From SABY01 sp964593705 (GTDB lineage: Bacteria > Bacteroidota > Bacteroidia > Bacteroidales > 4484-276), in NCBI GenBank assembly GCA_964593705.1, contig CAZQIV010000015.1, positions 12,927 to 76,926 of the forward strand: DNA of 64,000 bases, given 5' to 3'. The position numbers were made by a program, and so were the translations under genes. Positions 17,721 to 26,586 of the stretch are shown piece after piece; the stretch's first letter is position 1, and each line of letters begins with the position of its first letter. The notes beneath the pieces were generated by a model that had not been told where the DNA came from, searched no databases, and worked only from the letters and a program-made list of their open reading frames with translations.

Positions 17721-20087
17721 ATGAAAACAAAAACATTTACATTTTTTATTGCTTAATTCTCATTACACAATTGTGTTTTCCACAGGAAAAATATGCCATT
17801 ATTCTTAATGCTTACGCTCCAGATACTTTTTACAGCGAAAATAGTTGGGCTGATGCAAACCCAAGCTCCGAATTGTATTATGAGTTCTGGAATGATATTT
17901 ACCTGATGTGGGAAATGTTGTATGAACGCGGGTTTGAAAATGAGAATATCTTTGTGCTCTATGCCGGCGGTGAAGATTATCCAGTTGCTAACCCTTGGTA
18001 CAATCAAAGATATAAGGCAGCTTATCATTATTTGGACTCTATTACTGATTACCGTGCATTTGGGACTACGGTTGATTCTGTATTTGCTGGCCTGGCACAA
18101 GGAAGTTTGGGATTTCCTCAAATACAGGAAGATGACTTTTTTGTTTTATATGTATTTGGACATGGGGTACCAACAGGAATAAAATTGGAACCCTTTGAGC
18201 CTGAACCAGGCCCTTTTATTGATTGATCCGAGTTGTCAGATTATCTCTCTGCAATAAACTGCCATAAAAAGAATTGGCCCGGCTGGTACTTCAACATTCT
18301 ATCAAACTGGTCTTACAAATTTTCCTCTCAGCAGTGCTGATTCAAATGCTGATAATTACACATCCTTAGCGGAAGCATTTTCCTGGATTCGGTCTTTTGA
18401 TAGCAACATGAGATATGATAGTTCAAATAGGTGGGATGATCCTCAAAAGAGCGATATCAGCAACATTATGCACCAAACCTCATTTGAATACCCAACACTT
18501 TTACATTCCAACATTGGCAGTGATGGCTTGCAGCAAACCCACCGCGGCATTATCGGTATTTCTAAAACCATCCATGTTTTGTCGGGCTGTCAGCTTACAC
18601 TAAAAACAAATGCCAACATCCAACTGCTCAACCAAGCCAAACTAATTGTAGATGCCGGGGCTACCCTGATTATCGAAGCCAACGACACCATTATTGCCAC
18701 CAACCCACAAAACCAGATTATAGTAAATGGAAATATTTCCATCGGCGAAGGCGTAGTGTTTACTTCACAAAACAACCTGCAATGGCTGGGCCTGGCACTT
18801 AACAATCCGGTCCTTTCACTTTCGCTCCAAAATGTGGATTTCGGGCATTGCATTGTAACCGGATGTCCAGCCTCATTCACCCTCGATAATTGCGATTTTT
18901 CAAACGGCGGTATCGATGTGATTCGTGGAAATATTTACATCAGCGGGGGCATGTTCGCCGGCAGCTTTGCCCGGGTAAGTTATGCCCTTTCCGGAAATAG
19001 CTTTGTAAACATCGAAGATTGCCAATTTGCAAATACCGGTAATAACAACGCTGCCATTATTATCGAATCCTATCCCGCTTACAGCATTTCGGGATGCACC
19101 ATTTCGGGGTGTATAGGCAATGGTATTTCAATTTCAAATTCAGGAAGCTCGGCCAACGAAAATCATTTGATTACTGATAACATCATTACCGGGAACGGAA
19201 CATCAAGTATTACTGCAGCCGGGCTGTACATTTATCATAGCTATGCCGATGTAACGGATAACGTGGTGTTCTCTCAAAATCCTTACGGCATTCAATGCCT
19301 TAACAACAGCGAAATATCCATCACGGGGAACCGGCTGGCCGAATACGATTACCAAACCCAGCAAATCCGCGACAACGCCGTGAACCAGGTTTATGCCACA
19401 CGCGGCAGCTTCCCGCGCGAGGTAAAATGGAACGCCATCGTGGACGAAGACAACGATTACGCCACGCTAAAAAGCTACTACCTTACCATTGACGAAAACG
19501 AAATCCTTGAAAAACTGGCCGGACAGCTTGCTACATTTTGCGATGTAGCCCTCGAAAACTGGCAGCCTGCTATAGAAAGCTTTGAAGGATTTATTGAATA
19601 TCCATCGTCCTACGAGGATTCGTTGTTTGCTATAATCGACCTTGCCCACACATACATACTCATGGAACAAAGTGCTTATAAATCTGTATTTACAGGTAAG
19701 CTAAGCCAATACCGGTATAATTCGACCGTAGAATTTGATCAGAGCAAAGATTATCACATCAGCCTGCTTTTTGGCGAATCGGATACTTCGCTTAATCCCT
19801 CGCCTCAAGATCAATCTGAACCAGCCGGGCGAATTATTGGAAATCAGCCCAACCCATTTTCGGGAACTACGCAAATATCCTTTGCCCTACATGAAGATGC
19901 AGATATCAATATCTATCTCATCAACGAATTGGGACAAAAGGTTGAGATAGTTCAACAATCCAATGTTTCGAAAGGATTACACAGGATTTATTTTTCTTCC
20001 CACGAATATAAAAATGGAATGTATGTTTGTGTGCTTGAGATGAACAAGCAAATTATAGCCAGTCACAAGGTAATGATCCTGAATTAA
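17721..20087 (+). pseudogene. secreted caspase-like (C13/C25-type) T9SS protein, multiply broken
   Basis: Four lesions are visible. The signal peptide starting MKTKTFTFFIA hits a stop at 17754, but a one-base change restores ILITQLCFPQEKYAIILNA in the frame open from 17771. That frame stops at 18224-18226 after a caspase-fold segment (EKYAIILNA, then DDFFVLYVFGHG with the catalytic His). The following SELSDYLSAINCHKK is out of register with RIGPAGTSTFYQTGL, which continues to the end. The segment between CHKK and RIGPAG, where the catalytic Cys is expected, is missing. The remaining 560 residues contain right-handed beta-helix repeats and a T9SS sorting domain (GNQPNPFSGTTQISF). Confidence 0.75.
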
Positions 20088-20116
20088 AAAGCATTTAAAT
20101 TATGAACTAACGCTAA

Positions 20117-20917
20117 TTATTTGGCTTGTGCCCGCTGCACAAAGCAGCGTATCATTTCCAATGTTTTGCTTTGGGCTTCCATAAAGCCCATGTGGCCAAC
20201 CTTTCCCAAAATCAAAACTTCGCTATGTTGCGGCAAAATTGCCTGCGCCAAAATATTTTGAACCGGTATTCTGGGATCTTCTTTTCCGGCAATAAACAAA
20301 ACAGGAACCACTGTATTTAAAAGCAATTCTATTTTCCCACTCCTGCCGCGCATGGCTTCCAGGGCTGCAATAATTCCTTTTGCAGGAGTTTCCGAGGCAA
20401 TTTCCTGGAGTCTTGTAATTTCCGCATCAAATTTTTCCACATTATCTTCAGCAAATAAATCCGGGATAAATTGATTGATAAAACCTGCCTTATTAAGCTT
20501 TACAATATTAATGGAACGCCTCCTGTTTTCTTTGGATTCTTCAGTATCAGCCGATGCGTGGGAATGGAATAAGCCAAAAGCAGATAACATTTCAGGGTAT
20601 TGCAATGCAAATTCAAGGCTTACATAGCCTCCCATCGAATGGCCTATCATAATACAGCGCTCCACCTGTAAATGATCCAAAACGGCTTTCACCCAGCGAG
20701 CCATAATTTCCATAGTTAAGCTATCTTTATACACCGGCGATTTTCCATGCCCCGGAAGGTCGATGCAGATTACCCGAAAATCATTTGAAAGCCCTGCAAC
20801 AAATGCATTCCACATTTCCAGCGATTCCAGGAATCCATGCAACAATACAATGGGCATTCCTTTTCCGTGATCCGAAAAACTAATCCTGTGATCTTCAAAT
20901 TTAATTATTTCATTCAT
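20117..20917 (-). CDS. alpha/beta hydrolase, copy 2 (complete)
   Basis: A 266-residue hydrolase starting MNEIIKFEDHRISFSDHGKG. An earlier in-frame ATG at 20944 lies in repeat-like sequence and is less likely. It has HGFLESLEMW, the nucleophile elbow GHSMGG (Ser), the Asp region AGKEDPRIP and the His in GKVGHMGF. The fold suggests an esterase or a C-C hydrolase, but the substrate cannot be told. It is almost identical to copy 1, with differences gathered at both ends. The upstream bases 20928-20960 (AGCCACTGATGCACGGATAA) recur at 30591-30620. Confidence 0.88.
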   Translation of the reverse strand: MNEIIKFEDHRISFSDHGKGMPIVLLHGFLESLEMWNAFVAGLSNDFRVICIDLPGHGKSPVYKDSLTMEIMARWVKAVLDHLQVERCIMIGHSMGGYVSLEFALQYPEMLSAFGLFHSHASADTEESKENRRRSINIVKLNKAGFINQFIPDLFAEDNVEKFDAEITRLQEIASETPAKGIIAALEAMRGRSGKIELLLNTVVPVLFIAGKEDPRIPVQNILAQAILPQHSEVLILGKVGHMGFMEAQSKTLEMIRCFVQRAQAK

Positions 20918-21029
20918 CTGTATATAAATTAGCCACTGATGCACGGATAAAATTGAATACTGTTTTATTCATGTCAGCAGGTGTTAATAATTAAAATGGA
21001 TATTTCAAATTGTAATTATTTAGTTGTTT

Positions 21030-22319
21030 CTATTCATTCATCAGGTCCTCAATTTCATCGGCTTCGCGGGGAATATTTTCCGACAAGTCAACAGGCTCGT
21101 TTTCGGTTATTAGAATATTATTCTCAATACGGATACCTATGTTTTCATCACGGATATAAATTCCGGGTTCGCAGGTAAAAACCATTCCGGGTTTAAAAGG
21201 TTTGTGTTTGTCGTAAACATCATGCACATCAAGGCCAAGGTGATGCGCTGTACCGTGCATAAAATATTTCTTGTACAAAGGCATTTCAGGATTCTGGATT
21301 CTCACCTTTTCCACATCCAGCAATCCTATGCCAATCATTTCTATTTCCATTTCATTGTTTACGAAATTATTGTACAATTCCATGGTATTCCCCGGCACAA
21401 ACTGTTGAATGGCTTTTTTCTGTACCCGTAAAACCAAATCGTATATTTCGCGTTGGCGTGGTGTAAATTTTCCGTTTACCGGGATGGTTCTGGAAATGTC
21501 GGCAGCATAATTGGCATATTCAGCGCCAAAGTCAAAAAGCACCAAATCTCCATCTTTACATTCTTTATCATTTTCCACATAATGAAGTACGCATGAGTTT
21601 TGTCCCGAAGCAATGATGGGATGATAGGCGCTTCCGGTAGCGCCATTAAAAACAAATTCATGCTCCATTTCCGCTTCAATTTGATATTCCATTACGCCGG
21701 GTTTCACAAATTTCAACATCCGCCTAAAAGCTTTACCGGTAATTTCGTTGGCCTTTTTAATCAGTTCAATTTCGTGTCCTGATTTGATCATCCGTAGATT
21801 GGTTAATATGGGTGCTGACCGCACATAGCGGTGGGCGGGATAAACGGACTTTAATGTATTGGCAAAGCGTATGTCCCTCGAAACCACTTCAGTTTGGTGT
21901 TTTGGATATTCGTAAGCATTAAGATAAACATTGCTGCACCACTGCATGAGCTCACGTACAATCATGTCGAAACCCTCAAGCCAGCGAATATTTTGAATGC
22001 CCGAAATTTGTTCGGCCTCCTCTTTCGTGTATTTATGGCCTTCCCATATCGAAATTTTTTCGTTGGTTTCGATCAAAAACAATATCTCATGATATTGTGG
22101 ATCGGGATAATCCGGTGCCAGAATCAATACACTTTTTTCCTGATCAATACCAGTTAAGTAAAAAAAATCGGATTGTTGCCTAAAGGGGAAAAACTGATCT
22201 CCATTTCGCGGCATCTGATCGTTTGAATGAAAAATGGCAATACTGTTTGATTTAAGCTGTGAGCAGAACCGATTCCGGTTTTCCTTAAACAACTCATTAT
22301 TAATTGACTTGTATCTCAT
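21030..22319 (-). CDS. Xaa-Pro aminopeptidase (aminopeptidase P family)
   Basis: Removes N-terminal residues before proline. The 429-residue protein has the N-terminal creatinase-like domain (residues about 1-170, including PFRQQSDFFYLTGID) and the pita-bread metallopeptidase domain. Metal ligands are visible in VLFDFGAEYANYAADISRT (two Asp), HGTAHHLGLDVHD (His), GMVFTCEPGIYI (Glu) and GIRIENNILIT (Glu). Length and motif order are those of the PepP branch of family M24B. It is monocistronic on the minus strand. Confidence 0.92.
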   Translation of the reverse strand: MRYKSINNELFKENRNRFCSQLKSNSIAIFHSNDQMPRNGDQFFPFRQQSDFFYLTGIDQEKSVLILAPDYPDPQYHEILFLIETNEKISIWEGHKYTKEEAEQISGIQNIRWLEGFDMIVRELMQWCSNVYLNAYEYPKHQTEVVSRDIRFANTLKSVYPAHRYVRSAPILTNLRMIKSGHEIELIKKANEITGKAFRRMLKFVKPGVMEYQIEAEMEHEFVFNGATGSAYHPIIASGQNSCVLHYVENDKECKDGDLVLFDFGAEYANYAADISRTIPVNGKFTPRQREIYDLVLRVQKKAIQQFVPGNTMELYNNFVNNEMEIEMIGIGLLDVEKVRIQNPEMPLYKKYFMHGTAHHLGLDVHDVYDKHKPFKPGMVFTCEPGIYIRDENIGIRIENNILITENEPVDLSENIPREADEIEDLMNE

Positions 22320-22397
22320 TTTATGCGATAATAATTTAAATACATTACAAATTACTTATGCAACTAAATTTAGAATGATTTCAAAGAAATTAAACCC

Positions 22398-22405
22398 TAA
22401 ATTTG
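22398..22405 (+). promoter_or_regulatory. Bacteroidota -7 box TAAATTTG before the frd/sdh operon
   Basis: Consensus TAnnTTTG about 80 bases before the cytochrome b gene. No convincing -33 TTTG is present. Confidence 0.4.
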
Positions 22406-22485
22406 CTCCATTCTTCTACAAAAGAAGATAATTTTTAACATAAGCATTAGAATCTTTTCCAAAAATTTTTGAAAATCTTAAATCT

Positions 22486-23178
22486 ATGAGCAATTTAACA
22501 TTAAGGTACTCCTCAATTACCAAAAAAGTCATCATGGCTTTTGCGGGGTTGTTCCTGATTACATTTTTGTTTGTTCACCTGGGTATCAACTTCACGCTGT
22601 TGATTCCGGGCGATGAACGAGAATTTTTCAACAGGGCAGCACACTTTATGGGAACTTTTCCATTAGTAAAGGTATTTGAAGTGGTTTTGTTTGGTGGCTT
22701 TATCATCCATATTATATATGGTTTGATACTCCAGATTCAAAACTGGTTGGCCCGTCCGACGCGTTACAAAAAAGAAGGCTGGTCGCACACTTCGGTGTTT
22801 TCCAAATTTATGATCCACACCGGGATTGTTATTTTTATTTTTCTAGTTATACACTTGATGGATTTTTACATCAAGGCCAAATTCTTAGGAGAAGTTGAGC
22901 CAGTAACCTATGGCGAAGAAACCCTGCATGACCTTGGTGCTCTGGTTATTTCAAAATTCAAATATTTGGGTTTTGTAATTGGATATTGCATTGCCTTTAT
23001 TTTACTGGGTTTCCATTTGCATCACGCTTTTCAGTCGGCGTTTCAAACGCTGGGGCTGAACCACAGCAAATACACACCATTTTTAAAAGGATTGAGTACG
23101 ATTGTTTCTATTGTACTTTTCCTGGGCTTTACATTTATTTCATTGTTTATTTATTTCAATCCTTCAATTCAAGTATAA
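22486..23178 (+). CDS. sdhC: succinate dehydrogenase/fumarate reductase cytochrome b subunit
   Basis: Membrane anchor of the complex. At 230 residues it has five hydrophobic helices (near 18-38, 60-82, 108-130, 155-178 and 198-220). Histidines suited to ligate two b hemes are seen in LFVHLGINF, GFIIHIIYG, KFMIHTGIVIFI and FHLHHAFQ. This is the single-subunit, five-helix type seen in Bacteroidota and in Wolinella FrdC. It starts the operon followed by the flavoprotein (gap 12 bases) and the iron-sulfur subunit. Direction (fumarate reduction or succinate oxidation) cannot be decided from sequence, but the anaerobic context favours fumarate reduction. Confidence 0.93.
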   Translation: MSNLTLRYSSITKKVIMAFAGLFLITFLFVHLGINFTLLIPGDEREFFNRAAHFMGTFPLVKVFEVVLFGGFIIHIIYGLILQIQNWLARPTRYKKEGWSHTSVFSKFMIHTGIVIFIFLVIHLMDFYIKAKFLGEVEPVTYGEETLHDLGALVISKFKYLGFVIGYCIAFILLGFHLHHAFQSAFQTLGLNHSKYTPFLKGLSTIVSIVLFLGFTFISLFIYFNPSIQV

Positions 23179-23190
23179 TTACTGTAAGTT

Positions 23191-25134
23191 ATGGTAAAAT
23201 TAGATGCTAAAATTCCAGCCGGCCCTTTGGCCGAAAAATGGACAAAATATAAATCAGACCAAAAGCTGGTGAATCCCGCCAACAAAAGGAAGTTGGAAAT
23301 TATTGTTGTAGGAACAGGATTGGCCGGAGCCGCTGCCGCTGCAAGTTTTGGCGAGCTTGGTTTTAAAGTAAAAGTTTTCGGAATCCACGACAGCCCCCGC
23401 CGGGCACACAGTATCGCTGCGCAGGGTGGGATTAACGCCACCAAAAATTACCGCAATGATGGCGATTCGGTTTACCGACTATTTTACGATACCATCAAAG
23501 GGGGTGACTACCGCTCTCGCGAAGCCAACGTTTACAGGCTTGCCGAGGTGAGCTCCGAAATTATCGACCAGTGCGTGGCTCAGGGTGTGCCCTTTGCCCG
23601 CGAATACAGTGGTTTACTCGACAATCGTTCCTTTGGCGGAGCCCTGGTTTCGCGAACATTTTACGCCCGCGGACAAACCGGACAGCAATTGTTACTTGGT
23701 GCCTACGGCGCATTAAGCAAAGAAATCCACAACGGAAGCTGCGAAATGCTTACCATGCAGGAAGTGCTTGATATTGTAATCGTGGATGGCCGCGCCCGTG
23801 GTGTGGTTTCGCGACACAGCATTACCGGCGAAATTCAGCGCCATTCGGCCCACGCCATCGTTTTGGCAACCGGGGGCTATGGAAACGTTTTCTTCCTATC
23901 CACCATGGCCATGAACTCAAACGGCAGTGCTGCCTGGAGAGCCTATAAAAGTGGTGCCGTATTTGGAAATCCTTCTTTCACGCAAATCCACCCAACCTGT
24001 ATTCCCGTTCACGGTGATTATCAGTCTAAGCTTACGCTGATGAGCGAAAGTTTGAGGAACGACGGTAGAATTTGGGTGCCGAAGAAAAAAGAAGATGCCG
24101 TAAAAATTCAGAAAGGTGAATTAAAGCCTACACAGATAGCCGAAGAAGACCGCGATTATTATCTCGAAAGAAGATACCCAGCCTTTGGTAATCTGGTGCC
24201 CCGCGATGTGGCCTCACGTGCTGCCAAGGAACGCTGCGATGCCGGAAACGGTGTAGGTAGTACAGGCTTGGCTGTTTATCTCGATTTTGAAGATGCGATA
24301 AAACGTTTGGGTAAAAATGTGATAGAGGCACGTTATGGTAATCTCTTCGTGATTTATGAGAAGATTGTTGATGACAACCCCTACGAAACGCCGATGATGA
24401 TTTATCCGGCTGTGCATTATACCATGGGTGGCCTTTGGGTGGATTACGAATTGCAAACCAGCATTCCTGGATTATTCGCTGCCGGCGAAGCCAACTTCTC
24501 CGATCACGGTGCTAACCGTTTGGGAGCTTCTGCATTGATGCAGGGACTCAGCGATGGTTATTTTATAATTCCTTACACCTTGCAAAATTATCTTGCTGAT
24601 CAGATCAATGTACCCTTTTTTAAAACCGATCTGCCCGAGTTCGACGCTTCCGAAAAGAAAGTGCGAGCTGAACTTGACAAGTTGCTCAACATAAAAGGAA
24701 AGCAAACGGTGGACACCTTCCATAAAAAACTTGGCCATATTATGTGGGATCATGTGGGTATGACGCGAAATAGAGAAGGACTGCTGGAGGCAATTACCAT
24801 GATTCAGGACTTACGCAAAGAATTCTGGAAAGACGTGAAGATTCCCGGTGGGATTGATGGTAAAAATATGGAGTTAGAGAAAGCCTGGCGTGTGGCCGAT
24901 TTTCTGGAGTTGGGCGAGCTGATGGCTCGTGATGCCATGGATCGTGAAGAGTCCTGTGGCGGACACTTTCGCGATGAACATAAAACCCCCGAAGGCGAAG
25001 CATTGCGCCATGATGATAAATACACCCATGTTTCGGTGTGGGAATATAAAGGTGATGATAATGAGCCTGTACGGCACAAAGAGCCGCTCAACTATGAATT
25101 TATCGAAGTGAAAACAAGAAATTATAAAGTTTAA
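23191..25134 (+). CDS. sdhA: succinate dehydrogenase/fumarate reductase flavoprotein subunit
   Basis: Catalytic subunit interconverting fumarate and succinate. At 647 residues it has the N-terminal FAD-binding VVGTGLAGAAAAASFGELG, then RRAHSIAAQGGINATKNY with the His that covalently holds FAD. The active-site region is in FTQIHPTCIPVHGDY and YPAVHYTMGGLWVDY, and the C-terminal domain includes ESCGGHFRDEHKTPEGEA. Length fits the Bacteroidota/epsilon-type flavoprotein. It is cotranscribed with its neighbours (gaps of 12 bases on each side). Confidence 0.95.
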   Translation: MVKLDAKIPAGPLAEKWTKYKSDQKLVNPANKRKLEIIVVGTGLAGAAAAASFGELGFKVKVFGIHDSPRRAHSIAAQGGINATKNYRNDGDSVYRLFYDTIKGGDYRSREANVYRLAEVSSEIIDQCVAQGVPFAREYSGLLDNRSFGGALVSRTFYARGQTGQQLLLGAYGALSKEIHNGSCEMLTMQEVLDIVIVDGRARGVVSRHSITGEIQRHSAHAIVLATGGYGNVFFLSTMAMNSNGSAAWRAYKSGAVFGNPSFTQIHPTCIPVHGDYQSKLTLMSESLRNDGRIWVPKKKEDAVKIQKGELKPTQIAEEDRDYYLERRYPAFGNLVPRDVASRAAKERCDAGNGVGSTGLAVYLDFEDAIKRLGKNVIEARYGNLFVIYEKIVDDNPYETPMMIYPAVHYTMGGLWVDYELQTSIPGLFAAGEANFSDHGANRLGASALMQGLSDGYFIIPYTLQNYLADQINVPFFKTDLPEFDASEKKVRAELDKLLNIKGKQTVDTFHKKLGHIMWDHVGMTRNREGLLEAITMIQDLRKEFWKDVKIPGGIDGKNMELEKAWRVADFLELGELMARDAMDREESCGGHFRDEHKTPEGEALRHDDKYTHVSVWEYKGDDNEPVRHKEPLNYEFIEVKTRNYKV

Positions 25135-25146
25135 AACAACATAGCT

Positions 25147-25905
25147 ATGGATTTTAATTTGAAAATCTGGCGTCAGAAAGATTCCAAATCCAAAGGAAGC
25201 TTTAAGACCTATGAGGTTAAGAATATATCGGAAGACGCATCATTTTTGGAGATGCTCGACATACTCAACGAAGAGTTGGTGATGAAAGACGAAATGCCCA
25301 TCAACTTCGAGAACGACTGCCGCGAAGGGATTTGTGGTACCTGTGGTTTGTACGTGAATGGCAGACCCCATGGCCCCGATACGGGCATTACCATTTGCCA
25401 GGTTCACATGCGCAAGTTCAAAAGCATAAAAACCATTGTTATCGAGCCCTGGCGTTCAAAAGCTTTTCCTGTGCTCACAGATTTGATTGTTGACCGCTCA
25501 GCCTTCGACCGCCTGATTCAGGCCGGGGGTTATGTTTCGGCGCGCACGGGTGGTGTACCCGATGCCAACGCCATCCCCATTGCCAAAGATAAATCCGACG
25601 AAGCCATGGATGCTGCTGCCTGCATTGGTTGTGGTGCCTGTGTGGCGGCCTGTAAAAATGCTTCGGCCATGCTCTTTGTTTCGGCCAAGGTAGCCCAACT
25701 GGCACTATTGCCACAGGGACAAGTGGAAGCCAAACGCCGTGTACAAAAAATGGTGAAACAAATGGACATCGAAGGTTTTGGCAACTGCACCAACACCGGT
25801 GCCTGCGAAGCCGAATGCCCCAAGGAAATTACGCTGGTGAACATTGCACGCCTGAACCGCGAATTTATTGGTGCCAAGTTGGGTGCCCAAAAAATGGCGA
25901 TGTAA
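25147..25905 (+). CDS. sdhB: succinate dehydrogenase/fumarate reductase iron-sulfur subunit
   Basis: Passes electrons between the flavin and the quinone site. The 252-residue protein has an N-terminal [2Fe-2S] domain (CREGICGTCGLYVNGRPHGP, later ICQVH) and a C-terminal ferredoxin-like domain with CIGCGACVAACKNAS. A CTNTGACEAECPKEI segment completes the [3Fe-4S] and [4Fe-4S] ligands. It is the last gene of the operon and is followed by the palindrome array at 25919. Confidence 0.95.
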   Translation: MDFNLKIWRQKDSKSKGSFKTYEVKNISEDASFLEMLDILNEELVMKDEMPINFENDCREGICGTCGLYVNGRPHGPDTGITICQVHMRKFKSIKTIVIEPWRSKAFPVLTDLIVDRSAFDRLIQAGGYVSARTGGVPDANAIPIAKDKSDEAMDAAACIGCGACVAACKNASAMLFVSAKVAQLALLPQGQVEAKRRVQKMVKQMDIEGFGNCTNTGACEAECPKEITLVNIARLNREFIGAKLGAQKMAM

Positions 25906-25918
25906 TATATTATAGTTA

Positions 25919-26514
25919 GTCACCCCGTGAATTCTGGTGTCGGATGTACAATTCCTTAGGGATTTTGCCATCTTTTCACAAAGCTTTCACGGGGTGACTT
26001 AGGGAATGTGAAAAGTCATCCGATGAATAGTGCATAAGCAAATGACACTATACTCATGGAAAAATTATAGCTTCCGGGAGTAATTCATCGGATGACTAAA
26101 AACCGGTAATCCTGGAAAAGCCATCCGATGAATAGTGCATAAGCAAATGACACTATACTAATTGAAAAATTACAGCTTCCAGGAGTTATTCATCGGATGA
26201 CTGAACACCGGTAATCTGGAATAGTCACACCGTGAATTACCCTTGGACACAGCACTTTTCGCAAAAAGTAAGGTGCTGCTGCCCGGCAGTATTCACGGTG
26301 TGACTAAAAACCGGTAATCCTGGAAAAGTCATCCGATGAATACTGCTTAAGCAAATATCACTTTTCGCATGGAGACATTGAAACTCCCGGAAGTTATTCA
26401 TCGGATGACTAAAAACCGGTAATCCTGGAAAAGCCATCCGATGAATAGTGCATAAGCAAATGACACCTTACGCATGGAGACATTGAAACTTCCAGGAGTA
26501 ATTCATCGGATGAC
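25919..26514. repeat. tandem array of six covarying palindromes, about 104-base period
   Basis: Units at 25919-25998, 26015-26096, 26120-26201, 26224-26304, 26328-26409 and 26433-26514. Each is 80-82 bases and starts GTCAYCC/GCCATCC and ends with its complement. Four units use GTCATCCGATGAAT with ATTCATCGGATGAC (two of these begin GCC). One uses GTCACACCGTGAAT with ATTCACGGTGTGAC. One uses GTCACCCCGTGAA with TTCACGGGGTGAC. Both arms change together. Most units are separated by AACCGGTAATCCTGGAAAAG or a near match. No ORF. The remainder of the 25906-26586 gap has no gene. Confidence 0.88.
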
Positions 26515-26586
26515 TGATTGCAAAGCATGAAACTATTGTCCTTTTACGAAGCCCATTTTACCCTTAAAAGATAGGCGGATAGATCG

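Noticed and set aside
25919..26514. CRISPR array
   Set aside because: The regular 104-base period comes from long palindromes with similar interiors, not short identical direct repeats with unrelated spacers, and no cas gene is nearby.
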